Assembly (NCBI GenBank): GCA_024138015.1
Contig: JAMXBB010000001.1
Coordinates: 92,054,684-92,118,683, forward strand
Source of the DNA: Lumnitzera littorea
Taxonomy: Eukaryota; Streptophyta; Magnoliopsida; Myrtales; Combretaceae
Direction: 5' to 3'
Length of the DNA: 64,000 bases
The notes under the pieces were generated by a model, which saw only the letters and a list, made by a program, of their open reading frames with translations, did not search any database and was not told the origin of the DNA. The position numbers were made by a program, and so were the translations under genes. This document shows, one piece after another, positions 22,771 through 34,360 of this stretch (its first letter is position 1; each line of letters opens with the position of its first letter).

Positions 22771-23960
22771 ATGTCGAATCCTAGTATTCGGAGAGAGATT
22801 AACAATCCTGAGAGTGATGCTCATGGTTATGGTCAAGTTACCCAACAAATACCATGTATTATTGATGAGCAGATACAAGATCTTGATGCTATTATGGCCA
22901 ACTTAGCTGTCTCAATAAATAGAGTCTTAGAGATTGGACTACATGAGAGAGTTGCTGAGCAAGGTCAAGAGATGAGAAATAGGTTGAGAAAGCAGATGAA
23001 TGAATGAGTACCAAAAGCCTTTCTAGTGAACCAATCACCACCGCGACGTACCGATAGAGCCACGAGAAGAAGACTGGAGTTGGACAAAGTGGAAGAGTAT
23101 GAAGAAGAAGACCAGTATGTTGGGAGTGATGAGTATGAGTTTAGAGTGCTGAGAGGTACTGAACACCTTAAGGTACAAATTCCGAGCTTCAATAGATCTG
23201 GTAGTGCTGATGATTACCTTAATTGGGAGGAGAAAATCGAAAAGATGTTCGTCTTTTACAATTATGAAAATGTTGTCCGTATATAAGTGGCCGCATTGGA
23301 ATTTTCTAGATATATGGCAATGTGGTGGAAGAAATTACAGAATGTTCGCCTGAGGGCCCAACGAGAAGTCCAGACATGGAACAAAATGAAGAGAGTCCTA
23401 AGGAGTAGGTTCGTTCCTAAACACTACAAACAAGACACTTTTAGACAGCTCCAAGACCTAAGGTAAGGTAACAGATCAGTGGATGAATATGTCTGAGAGT
23501 TTCGGTTGCTCATGATCTAATGTGATGTTGACAACCTTGAGACATGAACTATAGCACGGTTCATCTCTGGGCTAAGGACTGAGGTTGGTAACACAGTGGA
23601 ACTACAGAGTCTTAAGACTCTGGATGAAGCCATCCGAGTGGCATAGAGAATCGAAAGGCAGAGGTGGAACCAAGCAAGCCGGATGCCAAGTAGTTGACCC
23701 ATACCGCCTAATAGTGGCGGTGTGCTAAGCTGATTAGGGAATGATTGGGTATCAAATAATTCCAAGGTAAAATGTCGAGGACCTATGTCAAGCCAACCAG
23801 AAGAAGGCCACGGCAAGAGCAAAGCTAAGGAACTTGAGGTCCAAGAGACCTAGGTTAGAGCTCAGGAAGAAAGACCTGAGAAATTAAATGTTTTAAATGT
23901 TTTAGATATAGACACGTAGTCGATCAATGTCCAAACCACAGAGTTATGACCATAAAGGGA
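22771..23960 (+). pseudogene. G1 gag
   Basis: From the ATG at 22771 the frame reads MSNPSIRREINNPESDAHGY, then an acidic linker rich in E and D (about 23085-23140), then the capsid block beginning LKVQIPSFNRSGSADDYLNW at about 23168, and further V-A-A-L-E-F-S-R-Y, R-S-R-F-V-P-K-H-Y and R-S-V-D-E-Y-V. It ends in an intact-looking CCHC zinc knuckle C-F-K-C-x4-H-x4-C at about 23888-23930. In-frame stops and frame changes occur from 23006 on. The order and blocks are those of chromovirus gag. The product would form the particle shell. Confidence 0.85.
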
Positions 23961-24114
23961 GACAAGCCCCAATTTGAAGTAGAAAGTACTAGAGAAGGAG
24001 AGGAAGAGGTAAAAGTTGAACAGATGCTAGAAGTTCAGGAAGACCCTAATGCTGAGACACCTCCCGAGGGTAGTACCGAGTACTATTTTATTGTCAGACG
24101 GTCTCTTAGTGCAT

Positions 24115-24391
24115 TTGTGGCAGAAGATAATGAGCAAAGGGAAAACCTCTTCCATATAAATTGCCAAGTGAATAGTAAGCTATGCGCCTTGATTATTAAC
24201 AAAGGGAGATGTACCAATGTCATAGCTTAAGGGGTAATTAACGCCATGAAATTTCCAACCCTTCCATAACCCAAGCCGTATAAGATTCACTGGCTGAACG
24301 AGAAAGGAGGACTACACATTGCCGAGCAAGTTAAAGTGCTAATTACCATTGGTGATAGGTACAGAGACGAGGTGCTATATGATGTCCTTCC
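24115..24391 (+). pseudogene. G1 protease, first part
   Basis: QRENLFHINCQVNSKLCALI then a degraded active-site loop (N-K-G-R in place of D-G-G-S), C-T-N-V, and at about 24285 HWLNEKGGLHIAEQVKV, the usual pattern of plant gypsy retropepsins. The frame runs to cttcc at 24387-24391, the left target duplication of solo LTR A2, and resumes in phase after 27452. Confidence 0.82.
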
Positions 24392-27300
24392 TGTTACGCC
24401 TCGAAGCGGCAGAGTCGTAACAGCCCCGCCGTATAAACCATCCTAAGATAGAAGTTGGCCTTACAACCGCTATCTTAGACCTGATCTACACAAGGTGTCC
24501 ACGACTAACCCGCTTTGAAGTAAACAGTTTATAATTTAGATAAAGCATTTACCTAAGCAAGTGAGAAAATTTATATATATATATACTATAAATTCAATTA
24601 TTACATTATTCAAAAATGAAAACTAATTCTAAAATAAAAACTTAGATCTTAAAAATATGTGTTTATTCTTCAATATTTTTCCTCACTCCCCAGGATCCAG
24701 CAGTTGCTAGCTTCAGAGTAGTTATTGCCGCTTCTTAGCTAGCACCTGCACGACGTCTATAGGGATGTGAGTAACCACAGCTCAATAAGTTAGGATGGAG
24801 GACTTAAAACTATACCATATACATAACAGGGTTTTCAATCACTTATTAGGTGCAATGCATGTGCAAGAAAATGCCATTGCACAACGTTGTCCGGCCCGTC
24901 GTGAGATTAGAGAAATTGCGCCTGCTCTAATTCGGGTTGAGGAGTTGCCATTAATGCAATAGCAACTCACGACTAAACCCAGGCTTATGTAATGGAGACA
25001 TCACTCTTCCCGCGAGTACCTTCGAACCACTGACTTCACCCTTGCCGCGACCTCCTCTCCTGTCACTTAATTTAACTAAGGATGAAGAAGGGACCATTAT
25101 GCAATCCTGCGCTATCTCTTTCGAAGAGGTCAGTATTTGGCCGGAGAGTCTAAGTTCCCCTAATGGGTTACCATGCATGTCCGATTATGATTACTGGTCA
25201 TATATTTGATTAAGTCTAGTTTAGGGTGATCAATCATTTCATACAAATCATATAATATATGCCAGAGCAACAAACAGAATCATAGCATCACCCATAATCA
25301 AGCACATGCACACATTCAACTATCTAACAAGCATAACCAAGCATAATCTTAAGCCTCTAAAATATAGTATCGTATTAATTCCAACTTACCTCGACTCCTT
25401 GCTCACTCACTCGAGGTCCGATTTGCTCAAGCCATCGCTGATCATCCCTATAACACAAACGTGATTTCAGCTTTTCATATAACTATTATAGGTTCGTTTT
25501 ATCCTATAACGCTTATTGTTAGGTTTTGTTTAAAGTTTAATATACCTAATTATCTAGGTATTAAGTCTTTTACAATTATTCTAGGTTGGGGTTTAGGTTC
25601 AGGTTCGGTTTTCGCATCAATTTCTAAATTAGGTTTTAGTTCGATTTCTAAATAATGTTTTAGATTCCAACCCTAAAAATCCGTTTCAACCTATAATGTG
25701 AAATTAATCACTTTACTTCCCGATCTCCTAAATACCATCATTACCCTTAGTTAGTATTTATTTTACCCGGTACACTTAAATCCATATTAGTGTACCGAAT
25801 TCACTTCTAATGTGAGAAATTTTTACATTTTTCATATATTTACATAAATTCAAGTTTCCTATCAGATTTATTGTACATTTTTATTATTATCAAAATATTA
25901 ATTTTTATTATAATATTTTCTATTTATTATATTTCCAATAATTACCTATTATGTATTATTACCTTTTATGTATATAATACACTCCTAATATTTCTATCAC
26001 TCTAATTATCATTTCTAAACATCAATTAACATTTCAAAATGTCTAAATTTATCCTAAATCAGATTTTACTCCTAATTACCCTAATTTACAAAATTAACTT
26101 AAAATGTACTATTTTTCCATTTACTTATTTACTACATAATTAACCTAATAATTACATCTAACACTCTAATTGCTACAATAATTGCTACAATAATTGCTAC
26201 AAGTATCATACTCCATCAGATTTCAACATCCTAAAACATCTACTTATTCACTAAGTCAGTAATTAATAATTTAATTACTTAATTAACCTTAAATTACCCA
26301 TTTTATGCCTCATTTTAAGGCCTAAAAATTATCTAAAAATTTCAAAAATTAATTTTTGAAAATGGACATCATAGTACTATTCTATATCATCTAAGTAATC
26401 TACACAAAAATTTTGGGCTCGAAACTATACTCCTAAGGTCATTTATTTTTAAACCGAAACATGCTCGGTTTCGCATGATTTCTTGAGGACCCTACATCAC
26501 GAGACATATTTTCATCAAAATAATATTTTTCAAACAAACTACATACAAAAATATTCCAGAATAACAAAATTCATAATTTTATAATAATATTTACTATTTT
26601 TACAAAATTACACAAGAATCGGGCTGGAAATCGGACTCACCGATTTGGGTGACTCCGGCCACCGCCGGCCGCCGTGGCCTTGTCGGCCGGCCTGGGCACT
26701 GCCACCACCATGTGGTGGTGGTGGCCGTCCACTCTCGGCTGCTCGTCTGGTGTGGGTTCCCTTTGAAAGCCCTAGCTGTACAATTTTTTCTAAACTGAAT
26801 TTTTCTCTCAATTTTTGCCTCTCCCTAATTTTCTCTTATTTGTATCTGTCAAAATGAGCTTTTGAATTTTTTTTACTACTTATAGAGCTTTAGTGTAATT
26901 ATTGTGCATTAAATTGGACAAGACAATTGCCTTATCCCTTGATTTTTGGCTTTTGTATTGTTCTAATTTAATTGGTTGATTTTTCTTTTTCAAGTTCTGA
27001 CTTGCCACGACCAAATTTGCATCATTCCACACTCTTCTGATTTTTTTCTTATTTTTCCACAATTAATTTATAATTTTCTTTAATTATTTACTAAGTTTTT
27101 GGCTAATTTAGCTAATTTCACGTATTTTTATCTATACATAAATACATATGAAGTACACGTGAACATTCCTAATTATTATTTAGGTCATTCTAAAATTTTT
27201 AGTATACATATAATCTATCTCTAGTAATTTATTAGTTATTAGATTACACTTTTTGCCTTTTCAGTAATTAGCAATTATTATGCTTAAAATTTAAAAATTT

Positions 27301-27446
27301 TATAGTCTCCTATTTTATTACTTATTTTCTTAAATTCAAGTTTACGGGATCATTTTTACTAATATTTCTCTCAATAGTTTATAATTTAGGCTCGATCGAA
27401 TCTTTCAACCGATCGAAACCTTGAATGAGTGGTTGTGGGGCTTACA
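24392..27446 (-). mobile_element. Solo LTR A2 (family A)
   Basis: Minus-strand reading starts TGTAAGCCCC and ends GGCGTAACA. Perfect target duplication cttcc (24387-24391 and 27447-27451). The G1 protease frame continues across the insertion when one copy of cttcc is removed. Minus-strand TATA-like tctataagta near 26878-26888 (one change from A3). Donor-like cGGTGAGT on the minus strand at the 26640/26641 junction and acceptor-like tgcag|gt near 24750. GC-rich block at 26640-26745. Confidence 0.92.
26640..26745. other. GC-rich palindromic island in LTR A2
   Basis: CpG-rich block (gccaccgccggccgccgtgg) ending in a perfect hairpin-capable ccaccaccatgtggtggtgg. The same island is at 36635-36715 in A3; A1 (16590-16690) keeps a G-rich version and A4 (54360-54420) only a remnant. 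Confidence 0.8.
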
Positions 27447-27780
27447 CTTCCTATGTGTACTTCCCACATATTACTCAGCTGATCGTGGCTATTTGATTTG
27501 AGAGTGTTGCATGATAGGAGTAGAAATACCTACATGTTCCAAAAGGATGGGAAAAAAATTATATTGACACCCATAAGTCCTAAAGAAGTGCAAGAAGCCT
27601 AAGAGAAGGTTACCAAATCATTAGAGCGGAAGTCTTTGGTGATTTCCCGAGCTCAATTTGCCCAAAGAGTCAAGGTTGATGACTATGTGCTTCTTTTAGT
27701 TAGGAGACTCTTGGAGGTTAGAGAAGCCAAGAACATACCTACTAAAGTGCAATAGCTACTTCAAGACTTTAGCAACTATT
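27447..27780 (+). pseudogene. G1 protease end and linker to RT
   Basis: After the second cttcc the frame continues M-C-T-S-H-I-L-L-S, then F-D-L-R-V-L-H-D, Q-K-D-G-K-K-I-I-L-T-P-I, and the linker with E-R-K-S-L-V-I-S. This is the normal run-out of gypsy protease into the region before reverse transcriptase. Confidence 0.8.
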
Positions 27781-27869
27781 CCCTATTGAGACGTTGAAAG
27801 GTTTACCTCCCTTGAGAGGTATTGAACATTGCATCGACCTATAACCAGGAGCTACCTTACTGAACCAAC

Positions 27870-28625
27870 CCACTTATATGCTTAATCTTGAGCAGGCAGC
27901 TAAATTGAAGAAATAAGTAGATGAGTTGGTTGATTGGGGATATTTTTGTGAGAGCATGAGCCCCTATACCATACCAACTGTGCTCGTGCCAAAAAATGAT
28001 GGAACATGGTGAATGTTCATTGATAGCCAAGCCATCAATAAAATCACTATTAAATATTGAGACCCGATCCCATAATTTGATGATATGCTTGACGAGTTAC
28101 ATGATATGCTTGACGAGTTACATGATGCTTGCATCTTTTCTAAGATTAACCTGAAGAGTGGTTACCATTAGATACGAATGAGACTTGGGGATGAATGGAA
28201 GACGGCCTTCAAGACAAGGGATAGTCTGTTCAAATGGTTGGTGATGCCGTTTGGTCTAACTAACGCACCAAGTACATTTATGTAGCTAATGAATCATGTG
28301 CTCCAAATGTTGATTGGCGAATCCGTTGTAGTTTACTTTGATGACATTATCGTCTACAATGCCGACCTCATCACCCATGCTAAACATTTAAGATCGAAAT
28401 TCGACATCCTTTATACCGAGAGATTATTTAGCAACTTGAAGAAATGTATGTTCTATCAAAGCGAGGTTGTATTCCTAGGATATGTAGGTTTAGGGAGGGG
28501 GGTTCAAGTTGATGACGAGAAAGTTAGAGCTATTCTAAAGTGGCCTACGCCAACTAGTGATGCCAAAGTCAGGAGCTTCTACGGTTTAGCTTCATTCTAT
28601 TAAAGATTCATTTGGAACTTCAGTT
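27870..28625 (+). pseudogene. G1 reverse transcriptase
   Basis: Blocks in order: VPKNDGTW (about 27990), DSQAINKITIKY, F-S-K-I-N-L-K-S-G-Y-H, VMPFGLTNAP (28245), then the catalytic VVYFDDIIVY (28328-28357) and VVFLGYV. The YFDD box is intact. Stops at several sites. A 21-bp in-frame duplication at 28082-28125 repeats seven residues (DMLDELH). The enzyme copies element RNA into cDNA; this copy cannot be translated as a whole. Confidence 0.88.
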
Positions 28626-29130
28626 CTATAACAGTACCCTTAACTAAACTAACCTGGAAGAATTTTGAGCTTAGGTGGTCAAAGAAAGCTCAGAAAAGCT
28701 TTGAAGCTATAAAATCTAAATTGACGTTTACCCCAGTATTCACCTTACCAAATTTTGAGAAAGTTTTTTAGGTTGAATGTAATGCATTGGGAGTTGGCAT
28801 TGGTGTTATCCTTATGCAAGAGCGCCGACCCATTACCTACTTTAGCAAAAAGCTTAGAGGTGCTTCCCTGAATTACTCAACCTACGACAAGGAGCTCTAC
28901 ACCCTTGTCTAAACACTCTAGAACTAGCAGTATTGTTTGTTGCGGAGAGAATTCATCATCTATTCAGATCATGAATCTCTCAAGAATCTTCGTGGGCAAC
29001 AGAATCTTTCTCAACGTCATGCCAAATGGATCGAGTTCTTGTAGACCTTTTGCTATGTCATCAAATATAAGAAGGGGAGCACCAATACAGTGGTTGATGC
29101 TCTTTCTCGCCATCATACCCTTATTACAAC
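28626..29130 (+). pseudogene. G1 RNase H
   Basis: Follows RT directly: PLTKLTWKNFELRWS, A-I-K-S-K-L-T-F-T-P, then V-x-C/N-A-L-G-V-G-I-G-V-I-L-M-Q (first acidic residue region, the catalytic D replaced), PITYFSKKLRGASLNYSTYD and K-E-L-Y (about 28890). After about 28915 the frame shifts, but the 'sDHeSLK-NL' and 'kKGstNtVvDALS' blocks are recognisable in other phases to about 29110. Confidence 0.78.
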
Positions 29131-29289
29131 TATGTAAGCGAAGGTACTTGGATTCGACATCCTACCTAAACAGTATAAGCACGACCAGTATTTTAGGGCC
29201 ATTAGTGGTCAAGTGCAATGTTGGAGGTATTGTAGATGGGTTTTACTTGAGTCATGGGTTCCTGCTAAAGGGCAAATAGGTTTGTGTGC

Positions 29290-30524
29290 CGAGTGGTTCG
29301 ACAAGAGAGATACTCGTTCAAGAAGCTCATGCCAGGGGTTTGGTCAGCTATTTTGGGGAAAAGAAGATGATTAAGATATTGAAGGAACATTTCTACTGGC
29401 TTAGGATGATGAAGGATATACGCTGAATACTTAAAAGGTATAAGGTATGTAAATATGCAAAGGGGAGGAGAGAGCCCTATGGGTAATACATACCCCTACC
29501 TATCCAAGAGTGGCCGTGGACCAATCTAAGCATAGATTTCATGCTTGACCTTCCTTGAACATCGAGAAGATATGACTCGATCATGGTGGTAGTCAATCAG
29601 TTCAACAAGATAAGCCACTTTATCCTCTACCATAGAACTAATGATGCTTTATTCGTTGTTAACCTCTTTTTGCAAGAAATTGTGTGGTTACATGGAGTGT
29701 TGAGGAGCATTATATCAGACCATGACTCGAAGTTCACAAGCTTCTTTTGGAAGACCCTGTGGAAAAAACTCGACACTAAGTTCATGTTTAGTACTTCTTA
29801 TCACCCCCAAACAGATGGTCAAACTAAAGTTATGAACAAAATTGTTAGTAGCATCTTGCGAGCAGCTATTGGGAAGGACTCGCATGATTAGGATTTATGC
29901 CTACTTATCATTGAATTTGCCTACAACTGCTCAACTCACAGCTCGATTGGAACATTACCTTTTGAGGTCGTTTATGGACTTAGCCAGACTTAGCTAAACT
30001 TATCCTTGGATTTAATTAGTGGTCTGACTATACAAGGGGAAAGTCAATCTAGCCTACAACGTACCAAAGAACTCTAAAAGTTGCATTAGAAAGTTGCCAA
30101 ACAACTGGCCAAGACTATGGCCTAATAGAAGGAAGCGAGAAGCCGAGGAAGGAGATGAGTTGTTTATACCCCTGGAAACCTTGTCTAGATCTACCTTAGT
30201 AAGGAACGCTTTCTTAGTAGAAGGACGAATAAACTATCTCCTAAAGCAAATAGATCTTATAAGATCCTTAAGCGCATTAATTATAATCCCTATAAGGTTA
30301 ATCTACCCAAAGGGTACGACATGTTAACCACATTTAATGTTGCCAACTTGACGCCCTATGTGCCAAATGACAACAAGGATCATGATTTAAGGGAAAATCT
30401 TCAACAACCCCGAGGAGCTGATAGGTTACAAACTACTAACCTAATCACTCACATACGCCTCAAAGGCCTCCAATCCCTCATCCGAGGGATTCTTTCTTAT
30501 CAACTCGCCGATGACAAGAAATAG
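29290..30524 (+). pseudogene. G1 integrase and pol C-terminus
   Basis: Degraded zinc-finger region at about 29310-29460, then the core: V-V-N-Q-F-N-K-I-S-H-F (29590), L-R-S-I-I-S-D-H-D-S-K-F (29700, second catalytic D), TSYHPQTDGQTKVMNKIV (29800), F-A-Y-N, F-E-V-V-Y-G. After 30180 comes R-F-L-S..N-K-L-S, then from about 30320 the TFNVANLTPYVPNDN segment. The stop is at 30522-30524, about 35 codons inside the 3' LTR, which starts at 30419. Confidence 0.85.
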
Positions 30525-31274
30525 TATACTGAAGGAGGATGGTTGAATTCCTTGGGAGCTTCAGGTGGTTATACTATGCTCTATTCATTATTTACCAATG
30601 CCAACCTTCCTCTGGCCGAGAGCTCTGTACCGAGTGAACGGACTTTCAACTGCTGAGTAAATGTGGTTAGCTCCAGGCCGAGTATTTCTCTTTCGGCCTC
30701 CTACCAACTCTCCGGGCATCTCCTTCATGTCTTGGCCTCTGTTTCCTCATGTCTTGACTCCTCTTACCTACTATGCTTAGAGAATCCTAGTACGGAACCA
30801 ATGTCACACTACCATCTGTCTGTTTCATCTAACATTGTACTATTTTTCCCTTTTTGTCTTTTGCCCCCTTTACCCTTTTCATATGTACTAGGATTTTCTT
30901 TTTTGTATATACATTCTTGTAATTTATTATTATTTTTTTAATATTTCCCTAAATACTTACTATAAATATACATTGAATATACTATTCTTGTGAAACAACT
31001 CCTTCCAAGTCCATTTTCCCGTACACTCTTATCTAATCTTGCCAAGTAGCTTAGGATTAATGGCGAGTGGACCTTGACATCAACTTATACATCATATCAA
31101 GTGAATTGTTGTGTCGTGTTGTGTTCATTGGTGTGTTATATCCTCCGAGCAACTTCTCGTAAACTACTTTAGTCAGTTCTTAGACCAGTTCACCCTGTTT
31201 TTCTTCGATATCTCGAAGGACTCATTGGTTTGAATTTGCTACCGTAAGCCTTAGTGATAACTGAGGTCACATCA
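30419..31274 (+). repeat. G1 3' LTR
   Basis: Starts TGATAGGTTACA and ends ggtcacatca. Left limit supported by the reverse solo LTR of the same family, whose equivalent end lies exactly at its target duplication (46040). TATA at 30961. Upstream purine run gggaaaa near 30391 is a possible polypurine tract. 856 bp. Confidence 0.8.
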
Positions 31275-32279
31275 CTTTCTTAAGTTCCTATTCTATTACA
31301 AAAATAGTAGCTTGTTTCTTAGCATATAGATAGGAACTAAAAATAGCATCTAAATGCTAACCTTTCTAATTTTTGCCCAAAAAGTTTAGGTTAACTTAGC
31401 ATTCAAATGTCATTTCACCTAACATCTAAACTCAAGCATCGAAACACCCAATTGATTAACTCGACTTTATCAGTAGAGTTCTCCTTCTTATTTCTCATAT
31501 TCTTTTCCTTTCTTACTTTAGGGTCCACATTCTCTCTCTAAAACCTTTGATCGTTACTTTCATTTCCACACATTCTTCCACCAAAATTCATTTTTTTCCC
31601 CATAAATCAACACTCCTACACATCCTAAATGTATCAATTACACCAATTTCACCTCATTATTCATTGAAACACAAAATCCCCAACCCATCCCACAAAACCC
31701 TAACTCCCATCTATCCATAATGCCACATATTAAGGGATGACAAACTAATCAAGGAAGTCGTGGTAGTGCTACTATGAGGTGTAAAAGGGCGAAGGATCCC
31801 ATCTAAATCTTGAATTTGATGCTAATTGGTTCCCATCTCTGGCTCATATCGAAAGGTACTCTTCATTCTAAAACCTTCCAATAAATCTTGATAGGAGATT
31901 TTAATGCAATGTGTTACAAATATTTGAGCTTTAGTTAATGTGGAGTATACAAGGGAAAGAGGAGGGAAGGAAGAGAAAAAGCTCTTTAACGTGGCACCAT
32001 ATAGGCCATGTGGCTGAACCATTGCATGCCACGTGTCAGGCATTGACAAGTAGCCCAATAGCCCCTTACCGTGTATACTCTACTATGAAAAGAGAGAGAG
32101 AGAGAGAGAGAGAGAAAGGCATTAAATGCTTGTTAGGAGATTCAAACCCAAGACCTTTAACTCCAATGCAATGTTAAGTCAATCTGTAGTATCGATAAGC
32201 CATTGGCCTATACCTTATCCATATATACAATCAAATTACATATATAGACTAGGTCAACTTGAGCTAGATATAAATTTAA
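31275..32279. other. Non-LTR-matching remnant between G1 and the family-B element
   Basis: No clear terminal repeats. Around 31720-31920 a plus-strand frame, with stops, reads like the start of the 'plant transposon protein' type ORF found in large retrotransposons (a basic N-terminus, then F-D-A-N-W-F-P-S-L-A-H-I-E-R-Y). The assignment is weak. A GA microsatellite follows at 32091-32115. Confidence 0.35.
32091..32115. repeat. (GA)n microsatellite
   Basis: About twelve uninterrupted GA units. Confidence 0.95.
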
Positions 32280-32573
32280 GCCTAAGCCCAAAATCCCCCT
32301 TGTTATTTTTATTATTTAAAACCTAAAAAGTACTAAAACTATTAATTTTTTTTTATTCTATTTCAAATTATCTAAATCTTTTTTTTTTTAATTTTCTAAT
32401 TTTTTGGTATTTTCTCTAAATTTTCTCTTTTTTTGTGCTTTTTTTTCTCTAAATTTTCTATATTTTTTGTATTTTTGTATTTTTTTTTTGTGCTTTTTTT
32501 CCTAAATTAGGACTTCTTACCCTTACTCTAAAAATTTTAAAATTAAAGAGAAGCAAAAATGGGATGTCTACAG
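32280..32573 (-). repeat. Family-B 3' LTR, truncated
   Basis: Right end atgtctaca is the minus-strand LTR start; the T-rich interior resembles 4430-4649. Only the first ~290 bases are recognisable. Confidence 0.6.
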
Positions 32574-32969
32574 CTACTCCTCTTTGTGGTAAAGTTTGGA
32601 TAAAACTTTACCACAAAAATAAAAAAGACCCTATTTATGCCTTAGGGGTGAATTTGCCCTGAGAAATGCTACAACTAGCTAATTGTTCTAAGCTTGGCTC
32701 ACCGAGGATTTGGTGAATGGTGAAAGGTGAAAGAGAGAGAAGGCACTCTAAGAAATGGACAAGACAATAAAATAGGGTAGCGCCCCTATGGGCTAGCAAG
32801 AACCCTAAAAGAATATAAATCCCTAGCCATGCCTCTATGAGCTGACTAACCTAAGCGGGTATATATCCTAAGGCTGAATTAAGATAAGAAGACCTAGTGC
32901 GCTTTAAGAGCAGGCTTATACTAGGTAAGCATACTTCAAGTGTAATGAGAATTTAAAGAAGGAAAAGAA

Positions 32970-33520
32970 TCAAGATAACGCTTTAAGAGCATGCAATCTA
33001 AAGCTTTCAAGTTGGGATAGCACTCCGAGAGCATACAATCCGAGGGTTTTAACTTGGGTCAGAATAGTGCTCTAAGAGCATGTGATCCGAAGGTTTTAAC
33101 TTAGGTTAAGATAGCACTCCAAGAGCATGTGATCCAAGGGTTTCAACTTAGGTCAGGATAACACTTCGAAAGCATGCGATCCAAGGGTATTAACTTAGGT
33201 TAAGATTGTGCTCCAAGAGCATTCAATCCTTGGATCAACTTGGGTCAAGATAGCCCTTCAAGAGCATACAATCCAAAGGTTTCAACTTGGGTCAAGATAG
33301 CCTCTGAGAGCATGCGATCCAAGGGTTTCGACTTGGGTTAAGATAGCGCTTCGAGAGCATACAATCCGAGGGTTTCAAGATAGCGCTCCTAGAGCATGCA
33401 ATCCAAGGGTTTCAGGATAATGCTCCGAGAGCATATGATTCCAAGGTTTTAGGTCAACATAGTGCTCTGAGAATTTTAGGTTAAGATAGCACTCCAAGAG
33501 CATGCGATCACTAACATTTT
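32970..33520. repeat. 47-bp minisatellite, ~13 degenerate copies
   Basis: Unit close to gatagcactccaagagcatg followed by c-g-atccaagggtttcaacttgggtcaa. Full copies are 46-48 bp; copies 9, 10 and 12 are shortened by loss of the end of the unit. It lies in the internal region upstream (in element sense) of the 3' LTR. Confidence 0.92.
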
Positions 33521-34360
33521 AACTACAAGGACAGTGTTCTAAAGAGCAAACAATCCATGGCAACCAAAGCAAAAGAGCTTATGTAAACATTCTTAGCTGA
33601 CTTGAAGAAAAGAAGATAGATTTGTTGATTAGCAATCATATAAGATAGGGCAGACATTAGGGATAAAGTCCCTTGATAGAAAGAGAAGTGGATGACATTA
33701 ACCATAAGAGTGATCATGTTAAAGAGGATGATTCTAGCCTCCAAGGCCAACTTAGGAGCAATTTTTATGCGAGAGTAGATCCCTAAACTTAAACAATAGG
33801 AAGTGAACCCCTTTAAAAGCAATAGTTGTTAGGGTGACCACATTTAAATGACAGAAGCTTTCCATTAGGGTTAACTTTGGAGAAGATGACTTTAAAAAGG
33901 AATTAGGACTCTTGTCTTGAATTTTTGAAAACCTGAACCACTAGGTTGACATAGAAAAAGAATCTTGCAAATAGGTTTGGATTCCTCACAAGTTCTAAGA
34001 GTGTATGCTTTTCAATAACATAACAACTTGATATTGTAGCCTACCTTTGTCTAAGAGAGCCCTTTCCTTTCTTGAGGTTCTTTTGCATTTTGCTAAAGGC
34101 GAATGGCTCTCTATATTATTAGGCATGGCTTTTTCGAATTTCTTCTTAACCGAAAGATATCTCATTAAAGATAGGTTTAGTCTAAAAGGATTTCCTCGCA
34201 CTCATGGCTTAAATTTCTCTCTTTTGAATTCGATTTCAAAAATTATAATCCATCTTGTAAGTGATACACTTTTAATCAATCCGTTAAGTCTTTTCAAATT
34301 GTAATATAATAAAGGTTTTCGATCCTTGGTTTCAAAATAGATATTAGTGAAATGGCTTTT
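33521..34360. other. Non-coding internal DNA of the family-B element
   Basis: No domain recognised on either strand. It ends at ctttt (34356-34360), the left target duplication of A3. Confidence 0.5.

Larger units (their letters stand above)
22143..31274 (+). mobile_element. Ty3/gypsy element G1 (chromovirus, CRM-like features)
   Basis: Two LTRs (22143-22575 truncated at its left end; 30419-31274), primer site, gag, protease, RT, RNase H, integrase in gypsy order. Both LTRs end cacatca; the right LTR starts TGATAGG. Pol is interrupted by solo LTR A2. Many stops. Because the left end is lost, no target duplication can be read; the 5 bases after the right end are ctttc. The clade call rests on pol running into the 3' LTR and on the TGAT start, features I associate with CRM chromoviruses. 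Confidence 0.88.

Noticed and set aside
32970..33520. CRISPR-like regularly spaced repeat array
   Set aside because: The full 47-bp unit is repeated head to tail without unique spacers, in a plant retrotransposon; it is a minisatellite.
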